Below are positions 1 through 5,000 of a DNA stretch of 5,137 nt, one piece after another (position 1 is the first letter of the stretch; each line of letters opens with the position of its first letter). The DNA is from an uncultured Lachnospiraceae bacterium (GTDB taxonomy: Bacteria; Bacillota_A; Clostridia; Lachnospirales; Lachnospiraceae), in assembly GCA_946529195.1 (NCBI GenBank), contig CAMMZE010000109.1:1-5137 (forward strand), read 5' to 3'. The position numbers and the translations under genes are program-made. The notes under the pieces are model-generated. The model saw nothing but the letters and a program-made list of their open reading frames with translations. It was not told the origin of the DNA and ran no database searches.

Positions 1-578
1 TCTAAAAGTTCCATGATCTCCTTCTGAATGGTCATATCCAGAGAGGAGGTCGCCTCGTCGCAAATCAGGATCTTCGGCCCGATGGCCAGAGCTCTGGCAA
101 TCGCCGCCCTCTGACACTGGCCGCCGCTGACCTCATGGGGATACTTGCCGGCAAACTCCGCTGTCAGACCGCACCGGGTCAAAAGCTCTTTTACTCTTCC
201 AGCCGCCTCGCTGCGGGATATGCCGCTGTTTCTCAGACTCTCCGCGATTCCGTCCCCCAGCGTCCGTCTGGGATCAAAGGATTCCGCCGGCATCTGAAAG
301 ACCATCTGCATCTTCTGATAAATCCGCCGCAGCTCCCTGCCGCGCAGCCTTGTAATATCTTCTCCATCCAGGATGATCTGTCCCGCTGTCGCTTCCGCGA
401 GGCGGGTGATGAGGTTGGCGGCTGTACTCTTTCCGCTGCCGCTCTCTCCGATGATACCCAGACATTCCCCCGGCATCAGGGAAAAGCTGATATGATCCAG
501 CGCCGTCAGATCCGGATGCCCCTTACGGGTAAAAACTTTCGTAAGATCCTTTACCTCAAGAATCGGTTTCATTTCCAT
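1..578 (-). CDS. ABC transporter ATP-binding protein, OppF/DppF/NikE type, 3' end beyond the window
   Basis: One of two ATPases that would power a peptide- or nickel-type ABC importer from the cytoplasmic face. 192 residues are visible; the C-terminal part, including the H-loop, lies off the left edge. Seen: Walker A GESGSGKS (about 44-51), Q-loop VFQMPAESFDP (Q95), ABC signature VSGGQCQR (150-157) and Walker B ILICDEATSSLD (170-181). The Q-loop followed by a FDPRRT segment is typical of the OppF/DppF/NikE half. The start is the ATG of MEMKPILEV. Its ribosome site AGAGGTGAG overlaps the stop codon of the preceding ATPase gene, leaving five bases between the two frames, so translational coupling is likely. 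A second ATG two codons later is possible. The signature carries Cys where Arg, Gln or Leu is more usual; this is probably neutral. Family is certain; the transported substrate is not shown by the sequence. Confidence 0.93.
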   Translation of the reverse strand, partial: MEMKPILEVKDLTKVFTRKGHPDLTALDHISFSLMPGECLGIIGESGSGKSTAANLITRLAEATAGQIILDGEDITRLRGRELRRIYQKMQMVFQMPAESFDPRRTLGDGIAESLRNSGISRSEAAGRVKELLTRCGLTAEFAGKYPHEVSGGQCQRAAIARALAIGPKILICDEATSSLDMTIQKEIMELL

Positions 579-583
579 GCCGC

Positions 584-1363
584 TCACCTCTTCAGTCTCG
601 GCACTGCCGACAGCAAAAGGCGGGTATAGTCCTGTCCGGGAGATTCAAGTACCTGCCGGGCTGGGCCGTATTCCACCATCTGCCCATTTTTCATGACCAG
701 TACCTGATCCGCCATAGTCCGGACCACGCCAATGTTGTGGGTGACCAGAACAATGGCTGTGCCAAAAGCTTCACGCAAAAGCAGCATCTCCTCCACCACC
801 TGCTTCTGGATGGACACATCCAGGGCAGAAGTCGGTTCATCCGCCAGCAGCACAGAAGGATTCAAGAGCATAGCTGCCGCGATGCCGACGCGCTGCTGCA
901 TGCCCCCGGACAGTTCAAAGGGATAACTGTCCAGGATCATTTTGCCGTCCCGGAAGCCAATTTTGCTCAGCAGGTTAAGCGCGCGCTCTGTAAAGACTTC
1001 CCGGCTGACCATCTCGTGCTCGGTCATGCTCTCATATAGCTGTGCCCCCACCGTGCGGATGGAGCAGAAAGAGCTTCCGGCATTCTGAAAGATCATTCCC
1101 AGCTCCGGTCCGCAGAGACGGCGAAGCTGCTTCTGGCTCAGATCCGGCAGATTCAGGCCCTTGTACCAGATGTCTCCCCGGGTCACCATACCGCTCTCTC
1201 CCAGCAGGCCCATGGCCGCCCGGATCAAGGTCGTCTTGCCCGAACCGCTCTCCCCCACGATGCCCAGAATCTGTCCCTCTTCCAGAGAAAAACTGATATC
1301 CCGGACGGCAGGAATGCCATTGTAGCTGATCTCTACATGATCAAATCGAAGAATCTCAGCCAT
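584..1363 (-). CDS. ABC transporter ATP-binding protein, OppD/DppD/NikD type
   Basis: Partner ATPase of the importer, 259 aa. Seen: Walker A GESGSGKT (37-44), Q-loop IFQNAGSSFCSI (Q93), signature LSGGMQQRVGIA (151-162), Walker B VLLADEPTSALD (171-182) and H-loop VTHN with H209. The start is the ATG of MAEILRFDHV. It lies one base after the stop codon of permease C and is preceded by AAGGGGG with a 7-base spacer. An in-frame ATG 51 bases upstream would add 17 residues inside the permease gene, and no family member needs them. At 259 aa it is close to NikD (about 254 aa from memory). It is shorter than OppD/DppD (about 320-330 aa), whose cysteine-containing C-terminal oligopeptide extension is absent. 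This favours a Nik-like subgroup but does not prove nickel as substrate. The next ATPase follows after five bases. Confidence 0.94.
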   Translation of the reverse strand: MAEILRFDHVEISYNGIPAVRDISFSLEEGQILGIVGESGSGKTTLIRAAMGLLGESGMVTRGDIWYKGLNLPDLSQKQLRRLCGPELGMIFQNAGSSFCSIRTVGAQLYESMTEHEMVSREVFTERALNLLSKIGFRDGKMILDSYPFELSGGMQQRVGIAAAMLLNPSVLLADEPTSALDVSIQKQVVEEMLLLREAFGTAIVLVTHNIGVVRTMADQVLVMKNGQMVEYGPARQVLESPGQDYTRLLLSAVPRLKR

Positions 1364-1364
1364 C

Positions 1365-2234
1365 CTATCGCCCCCTTGCCCTGGGATCGGCATAATCCCG
1401 GATCGTGTCTCCAAGCAGGTTGAAGATCATTACAGATATGAAGATGGCAAATCCCGGAGCCAGGGTGACCCAGGGAGCTGTCGTCAGAAGGCTGCGTGTA
1501 TCGCTCATCATGCTCCCCCACTCTGCCGCGGGCGGTTTGGCACCCAGTCCCAGGAAGCTAAGGCCGGCCAGCTCCATCATCATGGTTCCGATGTCCAGCA
1601 TGGAAGTGACCAGAATGGGGCCCATGATATTAGGCAAAATGTGTTTGACCAGAATCCCCTGTGTGCTGCTTCCGGCAAGGACCGCTGCCCTGACATACGG
1701 CATTTCTTTGTGTGCCAGGGTCTGGCTGCGGGCAATGCGGGCATATTTGGGCCAGGAAATAGCCGCCAGGGCGATGATTGCATTTTGCAGACCTCCGCCC
1801 AGCACTCCCGCGACTGCGAGCGCAAAGACAAGACCCGGGAATGCCAGGAACATATCCGAAATCCGCATCAGCATGGTATCGATCCAGCTGCCGCCCCGCC
1901 AGCCGCAGAATACGCCGACCACCGTGCCGATGGCTGTCACGACTGCCACCAGAAGCAGTGTAGAATAAATACTGGTCCGGCTGCCGATGATCACACGGGA
2001 AAGCATATCCCGCCCGTACCGGTCCGTTCCCAGCAAATGGGCTGCCGAAGGCGCTGCCTTGGCATTGGACAGATCCTGCAGATAGGGATCGCAGGGCGTC
2101 AGATAGGCCGAAAAGAAGGAAGCAGCCAGCAGGATTCCTGCCAGGATTCCAAAGACAATCAGCCTGGTTCTGACATGGTTTTTTCTTACTTTCTGAACTC
2201 TGACCGTCACATGGCCAGATGACTGCGGACTCAT
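1365..2234 (-). CDS. ABC transporter permease, OppC/DppC/NikC type
   Basis: Integral membrane subunit of the importer, 289 aa. Seen: a basic cytoplasmic N-terminus followed by a first membrane helix (about 24-45); the family motif LLGTDRYGRDMLSR (67-80) before the core domain; several hydrophobic helices between about 88 and 275; the EAA coupling loop RAAVLAG through ILPN (182-202), which contacts the ATPases; GLSFLGLGAKPPAAEWG (224-240); and the end motif NLLGDTIRDYADPR (272-285). All are standard for the C-type permease. The start ATG overlaps the stop codon of permease B by four bases (ATGA) and has GGGGGTGAG upstream, so the two permeases are probably translated in coupled, equal amounts. 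The stop is one base before the ATPase D start. Family assignment is secure. The NikC subtype is inferred from the neighbouring subunits. Confidence 0.94.
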   Translation of the reverse strand: MSPQSSGHVTVRVQKVRKNHVRTRLIVFGILAGILLAASFFSAYLTPCDPYLQDLSNAKAAPSAAHLLGTDRYGRDMLSRVIIGSRTSIYSTLLLVAVVTAIGTVVGVFCGWRGGSWIDTMLMRISDMFLAFPGLVFALAVAGVLGGGLQNAIIALAAISWPKYARIARSQTLAHKEMPYVRAAVLAGSSTQGILVKHILPNIMGPILVTSMLDIGTMMMELAGLSFLGLGAKPPAAEWGSMMSDTRSLLTTAPWVTLAPGFAIFISVMIFNLLGDTIRDYADPRARGR

Positions 2235-3175
2235 TCGCTGCTCACCCCCAGTCGTATACGGGGATCCAGCACATGATAGATCAGATCCGTAATCAGATTG
2301 ACCAGTACATATATGATCGCCATCCAGACCACATAGGCCTGGATCAGCGGGTAATCACGCATGGTAATGGCATCTACCGCCAGCTTGCCGACGCCGTCCC
2401 ACATAAAAATGCTCTCAATGATGGCTGTGCCGCCCAGAAGGCTTCCAATCGACAGAGCCAGCAAGGTAATGATCGTCAGCATGGAGGACTTGAGTACGCT
2501 GCGCATCAGATAGACACGGCTTCGCACGCCGCGCGCCATGGCCCCTGCCACATACTCTTTATTCAGCTCCTCCAGGACAGTTGCCCGCACCTGCCGCATA
2601 TATTTGGAAGACATGGCAATCGCCAGCGTCAGGGTCGGCATCACAGCACCTTTCAGAGAATTTCCCCCGGATATGACCGGCAGCCAGCCCAGCTTGATCG
2701 CCAGAATCTGCATCAACAGAAGTGCCACAAAGAAGCCCGGCATGGAATTTCCGATAAAGCTCAGAAAACGAAGCAGATAGTCCGAAATCTTATCGTGCCT
2801 GACTGCCGCCAGCACGCCGAGCGGAATGGAAATGACCACCGTTGCCAGGATGGAAAGCCCGGTCAGTTCCAGGGTGGCCGGGAGCTTGGAAATAAAAGTC
2901 CCGAACACATCGCGCCCTGACACATAGCTGGTCCCCATATCCCCTGTCAGTATTCCGCCCAGCCAGGAAAAATACTGCTGCAGAAAGGGTTTATCCAGGC
3001 CCAGTTCCGCTCTTCTGGCGTCAATGACCTCCTGAGAGACCACGCCGCCTGTATTGGAAAAAAGCTCCTGTACCGCATCCGAACCTGCCAGCCGCATGAG
3101 GGCAAATGACAGGAAGGTAATCCCGATCAGGACAGGGATCAGCTGCAAAAATCTGCGTAAAATATATCTCTTCAC
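2231..3175 (-). CDS. ABC transporter permease, OppB/DppB/NikB type (GTG start)
   Basis: First gene of the transporter operon and the second membrane subunit, 314 aa from the chosen GTG. The N-terminus MKRYILRRFLQLIPVLIGIT is the classic B-type permease opening: a short basic segment then helix 1. Seen further on: a periplasmic loop with ELGLDKPFLQQY (57-68), LPATLEL (98-104), a coupling loop around YVAGAMARGV (208-217), GGTAIIESIFMWDGVG (248-263), RDYPLIQ (273-279) and the terminal DPRIR (304-308). A run from GGT..IE to RDYP.IQ and DPRIR is close to E. coli NikB, as is the length (314 aa from memory). The frame stays open upstream for another 94 codons. That stretch is intergenic: it covers a promoter leader and palindromes, and a near-ideal AAAGGAGGG stands six bases before the GTG. 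The 408-residue version should not be used. Confidence 0.94.
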   Translation of the reverse strand: MKRYILRRFLQLIPVLIGITFLSFALMRLAGSDAVQELFSNTGGVVSQEVIDARRAELGLDKPFLQQYFSWLGGILTGDMGTSYVSGRDVFGTFISKLPATLELTGLSILATVVISIPLGVLAAVRHDKISDYLLRFLSFIGNSMPGFFVALLLMQILAIKLGWLPVISGGNSLKGAVMPTLTLAIAMSSKYMRQVRATVLEELNKEYVAGAMARGVRSRVYLMRSVLKSSMLTIITLLALSIGSLLGGTAIIESIFMWDGVGKLAVDAITMRDYPLIQAYVVWMAIIYVLVNLITDLIYHVLDPRIRLGVSSE

Positions 3176-3180
3176 ACTGT

Positions 3181-3189
3181 CCCTCCTTT
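3181..3189 (-). promoter_or_regulatory. Ribosome-binding site that fixes the permease B start
   Basis: AAAGGAGGG followed by the five-base spacer ACAGT and GTG. It is the best match to the anti-Shine-Dalgarno sequence in the window and decides the GTG start against the longer open frame. It lies only about ten bases after the T run of the upstream terminator-like hairpin, so folding of that hairpin does not bury it. Confidence 0.88.
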
Positions 3190-3199
3190 GCCCTTGTAT

Positions 3200-3227
3200 A
3201 AAAAAGAGTTTCGCTTGCGAATCTCTC
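3200..3227 (-). terminator. Intrinsic terminator-like hairpin just upstream of permease B
   Basis: On the minus strand AGAG (3226-3223) pairs with CTCT (3208-3205). After one A-A mismatch, TTCG (3221-3218) pairs with CGAA (3213-3210) around CAAG; a fifth C-G pair is possible with a tight loop. Six T residues (3205-3200) follow directly. Stem plus T run has the form of a rho-independent terminator. It sits in the 5' leader of the ABC operon, 25 bases before the start codon. It would therefore act as an attenuator, or be a weak remnant inside a repeat. The stem is short and interrupted, so strength is uncertain. Confidence 0.55.
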
Positions 3228-3231
3228 GCGC

Positions 3232-3280
3232 GGTGCGCGGTCGGTTTACCGACATCATTCCTTGTACGCGCACCTGCGCA
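3232..3280 (-). repeat. GC-rich branched hairpin within the spacer
   Basis: GGTGCGCG (3274-3267) pairs perfectly with CGCGCACC (3239-3232). Beyond a single bulged A, GCGC (3279-3276) also pairs with GCGC (3231-3228), extending the stem. Inside it, after 13 unpaired bases, GTCGG (3253-3249) pairs with CCGAC (3244-3240) around TAAA. The structure ends exactly where the next terminator-like hairpin begins, so the two could stack. It is much more GC-rich than the AT-rich leader before it, which suggests an inserted or specialised module. Confidence 0.7.
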
Positions 3281-3293
3281 TCCTCGCGGAGCG

Positions 3294-3341
3294 TTTTTTA
3301 CTTTACAGGAAATTGATCGCAATTTCCTGTAAAACAAAAAA
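3294..3341. repeat. Long inverted repeat, 14-bp perfect core extended to 22 bp
   Basis: On the minus strand TTTACAGGAAATTG (3333-3320), loop CGAT, then CAATTTCCTGTAAA (3315-3302) forms a perfect 14-bp stem. Two G-T wobbles then lead into TTTTTT (3341-3336) pairing with AAAAAA (3299-3294), giving 22 pairs. The outer T arm is also the T run of the preceding terminator, so the two structures share bases. A symmetric palindrome this long could be a protein operator, an RNA hairpin or the terminal part of a small mobile repeat. Nothing here decides between them. Confidence 0.8.
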
Positions 3342-3375
3342 GCACGCACTCCTCCCCTCTGAGAGAAATGCATGC
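3336..3375 (-). terminator. Strong intrinsic terminator in the leader of the ABC operon
   Basis: GCATGCATTTCTCTC (3375-3361) pairs with GGGAGGAGTGCGTGC (3356-3342) as an uninterrupted 15-bp stem with some G-U pairs and an AGAG tetraloop. TTTTTT (3341-3336), then GTTTT, follow. This is a textbook rho-independent terminator. It is the first one downstream of both the MraY-like gene and the promoter at 3477-3506. It therefore ends readthrough from the upstream genes and also lies about 95 bases into the transcript from that promoter, 160 bases before permease B. That position makes it a candidate attenuator. Confidence 0.85.
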
Positions 3376-3470
3376 CTTCGTGACCTGCTGATCTAAACAA
3401 TATATATAATGATCTGAAACTCTTGATCTTCTGTGCCTCTGCACAGCTGCCAGACACTTCTGCTGTCTGT
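3376..3470 (-). promoter_or_regulatory. Structured 5' leader RNA of the ABC operon (possible attenuator or small RNA)
   Basis: The leader runs from the predicted transcription start to the terminator. Two tandem hairpins open it: CAGACA (3469-3464) with TGTCTG (3456-3451) around a 7-base loop, and CTGTGC (3446-3441) with GCACAG (3436-3431) around AGAG. Then follows an AT-rich stretch with three copies of GATC and a TATATATAT run, ending at the terminator stem. The arrangement of promoter, folded leader and terminator is that of a cis-regulatory leader. If readthrough is rare it would instead be a small RNA of about 135 nt. I do not recognise a known riboswitch class, and no clear antiterminator pairing with the terminator stem was found by eye. 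Confidence 0.5.
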
Positions 3471-3476
3471 TTTTTA

Positions 3477-3506
3477 ATTATAACTAATCGAAAACCCGTC
3501 TGTCAA
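3477..3506 (-). promoter_or_regulatory. Sigma-A promoter, perfect consensus
   Basis: TTGACA (3506-3501), an 18-base spacer, then TATAAT (3482-3477) on the minus strand. Transcription should start near 3470. Both hexamers match the housekeeping consensus exactly, and the spacer is one base over the optimum. The -35 begins nine bases after the stop codon of the MraY-like gene, so the ABC operon has its own promoter. A promoter this strong feeding directly into a terminator supports control by termination rather than by weak initiation. Confidence 0.88.
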
Positions 3507-3514
3507 TTGTTGTC

Positions 3515-4510
3515 TTACCAGATTAAATAAATAAATAGCAGAGATACCATAACCTGGATAATGACAAAGCGGAAAACAGTCTGCGGATTGGACCAGTTCT
3601 TGCGGATCACTTCTCCTTCTTCGTTTTTCACTTCCAGATTCTTTCTCACCTGGTCATGAAGCGGCAGAGTGATATTCATCATAATATGGATCTTCAGAAA
3701 CTTAATAAACGAAAGCTTGATCAGACCGAGTCCTCCATCCAGAATCAGTACGATCGCAAATGGAATAAACATAAAAGGACAACCGGACTTCATTGCAATA
3801 ATAGCTATAAAAAAGCCCATGGCACGGGAACCGGCATCTCCCATCATCAGAATGCTGGGCGGTGCGTTGAACCAGAGATAGGCGGCCAGACAGATCACAT
3901 AAAAGAGTATCTCTACATTAAATGCGCCTGCCTCACCATGAATGGTATTCATGATATAGAAGGACATCATCGTCGCAATGGACAAAGTGCCGGACAAACC
4001 ATCTACGCCATCGCTGCAGTTGGTTACATTGATGGCTGCCCAGATCAGGACAATGGCAAGTATCACATAGACAATGACCGGAATCGTTATCTGTATGCCC
4101 AGAACAGCAAAACGTATGGTGCTGCCGTTAAAATGAACGTAGGTCAGGGCCGCGATCAAAGCAACTGCAAAATCCAAAAGTCCTTTTTTCAGTCTCCCCC
4201 AGGGTACCCTGGACGCATCGTCCAGATAGCCTGTCAGCATCTCGGCAGTGATCAGCACATAATAAATCAGATATTCTATGCTGACTGCCCCGAAGATCAG
4301 GGAAGCTACGACAAAAACAGGGATCAGAACAATGCCGCCGCCTGTCCCTTTTCCTGCGGACAGGGCTCCCTGAACCGCATCGATTCTGCCGTGATCACGC
4401 GGCAGAAGATCATTTTTATTCATATACATCCAGAACACTGCGCCAAAGGCGAACAAAAGCCCGAGCAGCGTAATGATCTGTGAACCATTTTTAAAAAGCA
4501 GATTTAACAA
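3515..4510 (-). CDS. MraY-like phospho-sugar/polyprenyl-phosphate transferase (glycosyltransferase family 4), TTG start
   Basis: Polytopic membrane enzyme, 331 aa, of the MraY/WecA/TagO superfamily. These enzymes transfer a sugar phosphate from a UDP-sugar to undecaprenyl phosphate at the inner face of the membrane. Seen: GKGTGGGI (53-60) where MraY has its PTMGG segment; LTGYLDD with paired Asp 97-98; NVTNCSDGVDGLSG (161-174), close to the MraY NLTDGLDGL motif; WFNAPPSILMMGDAGS (213-228) with N215 and D225 at the positions of catalytic residues; and a C-terminal helix after WSNPQTVFRF. About ten membrane segments. Odd: the MraY triple-histidine loop is replaced by TLPLHDQVRKN (281-291), leaving one His. 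I therefore read it as a paralogue, not clearly the housekeeping MraY. TTG is chosen because an SD stands seven bases before it and the first in-frame Met lies inside the first helix. It follows the PF06695 gene by 16 bases. Confidence 0.85.
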   Translation of the reverse strand: MLNLLFKNGSQIITLLGLLFAFGAVFWMYMNKNDLLPRDHGRIDAVQGALSAGKGTGGGIVLIPVFVVASLIFGAVSIEYLIYYVLITAEMLTGYLDDASRVPWGRLKKGLLDFAVALIAALTYVHFNGSTIRFAVLGIQITIPVIVYVILAIVLIWAAINVTNCSDGVDGLSGTLSIATMMSFYIMNTIHGEAGAFNVEILFYVICLAAYLWFNAPPSILMMGDAGSRAMGFFIAIIAMKSGCPFMFIPFAIVLILDGGLGLIKLSFIKFLKIHIMMNITLPLHDQVRKNLEVKNEEGEVIRKNWSNPQTVFRFVIIQVMVSLLFIYLIW

Positions 4511-4517
4511 TGCTTAT

Positions 4518-4525
4518 TCCTCCCT
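4518..4525 (-). promoter_or_regulatory. Ribosome-binding site supporting the TTG start of the MraY-like gene
   Basis: AGGGAGGA, then seven bases, then TTG. The site lies inside the 16-base gap between the stop codon of the PF06695 gene and the next start. No ATG or GTG is available nearby in frame, so this site is what justifies the rare start codon. Confidence 0.82.
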
Positions 4526-4526
4526 G

Positions 4527-5000
4527 TTAGCTGAAACTTCCAATTGCCCCAAAAAGTCCTGTCCCCGCCAGGCCCATAATAATACCTGCAAGCAGCACGC
4601 CCAGCATGACAGCCAGAACACTTGACTTAAAATCCATATCCAGAAGGCTGGCTGCCAGTGTGCCGGTCCAGGCTCCTGTTCCGGGAAGGGGAATGCCTAC
4701 AAAAAGCAGAAGTGCGACAAAGAGACCTCTTCCCGCCTTTGCCTGCAGCTTTCTCCCGCCTTTTTCTCCCTTTTCCAGACAAAATGTGAAAAACTTTCCG
4801 ATATAGGGCTTATCCTTTCCCCACACCAGCACCTTCCTGGCGAAAAGAAAGATCACGGGAACCGGAAGCATATTTCCGATAATCGCAATGATGTAGGCAG
4901 GAACCATCTGCAGTCCCACGCCCGCCGCATACAGCATGGATCCCCTGAGCTCGATCAGCGGCACCATAGATATAAGAAAAACAATCAAATAATGGTTCAT
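4527..5000 (-). CDS. Small multi-drug export family membrane protein (PF06695 / COG2426)
   Basis: Integral membrane protein of 157 aa, a usual length for this family. Motifs that identify it: PLIELRGS (14-21) in the first helix region, GNMLPVP (42-48), and PLPGTGAWTG (104-113) before the last hydrophobic segments. A basic cytoplasmic loop (about 61-92, rich in Lys and Gly) separates two hydrophobic halves, giving roughly four to five membrane segments. The family name rests on old annotation; transport activity and substrate are essentially uncharacterised, so the name should not be taken as function. Its ATG overlaps the stop codon of the upstream gene (ATGA). A modest GGAGA ten bases before the ATG lies within the upstream gene's repeat. 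It precedes the MraY-like gene by 16 bases, suggesting a shared envelope role (inference). Confidence 0.88.
   Translation of the reverse strand: MNHYLIVFLISMVPLIELRGSMLYAAGVGLQMVPAYIIAIIGNMLPVPVIFLFARKVLVWGKDKPYIGKFFTFCLEKGEKGGRKLQAKAGRGLFVALLLFVGIPLPGTGAWTGTLAASLLDMDFKSSVLAVMLGVLLAGIIMGLAGTGLFGAIGSFS

Larger units (their letters stand above)
3200..3341 (-). repeat. Compound palindromic intergenic element (putative dispersed repeat)
   Basis: Three consecutive inverted-repeat modules fill this block almost without gaps: a 22-bp stem (3294-3341), a GC-rich branched hairpin (3232-3280) and a terminator-like hairpin (3200-3227). Its base composition and density of palindromes differ sharply from the flanking leader and genes. 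One reading frame is open through it and encodes DVGKPTAHRARDSQAK. From memory I associate such a string with spurious N-terminal extensions in Lachnospiraceae gene calls, which would fit a repeat present at many loci. That recollection is unverified. Only one copy is seen in the window, so 'dispersed' is inference; the palindromes are directly visible. An alternative is a locus-specific regulatory leader. Confidence 0.55.

Noticed and set aside
135..629. Plus-strand open frame of 164 codons
   Set aside because: Antisense to two ATPases with intact Walker and signature motifs; its product is low-complexity and matches no family.
1364..1414. Longer ATPase D start adding 17 residues
   Set aside because: It would overlap permease C by 50 bases, lacks a good ribosome site, and the internal ATG has AAGGGGG at ideal spacing plus a typical N-terminus.
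1405..1968. Plus-strand open frame of 187 codons
   Set aside because: Shadow of the permease C gene; the minus-strand frame carries the conserved permease motifs.
2219..2920. Plus-strand open frame of 233 codons rich in His, Gln and Arg
   Set aside because: Composition is the mirror of a hydrophobic permease; no ribosome site or family motif, and it lies antisense to permease B.
3302..3333. NikR or other repressor operator in the 14-bp palindrome
   Set aside because: It does not resemble the spaced GTATGA/TCATAC NikR half-sites. It lies far downstream of the promoter within a block of RNA-like hairpins, so operator function cannot be supported.
3345..3390. Glycine riboswitch-like string (CGAAGG, then CTCTCAGAGG)
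   Set aside because: The matching 5' GGAGAG strand and tandem aptamer layout are absent, and the CTCTC part is fully used in the terminator stem.
3376..3470. NiCo riboswitch, tempting because the operon looks Nik-like
   Set aside because: The repeated GCAG-type junctions and four-helix layout I remember for NiCo RNAs are not present; only isolated GCAG strings occur. NiCo RNAs are also usually linked to metal exporters. An Rfam search would settle it.
3376..3470. T-box leader
   Set aside because: No T-box antiterminator sequence (TGGNACCGCG) is seen, and the downstream genes are not aminoacylation or amino-acid genes.
3656..4483. Plus-strand open frame of 275 codons
   Set aside because: Antisense to the MraY-like gene with many His, Gln and Asn residues, typical of the reverse complement of membrane-protein codons.
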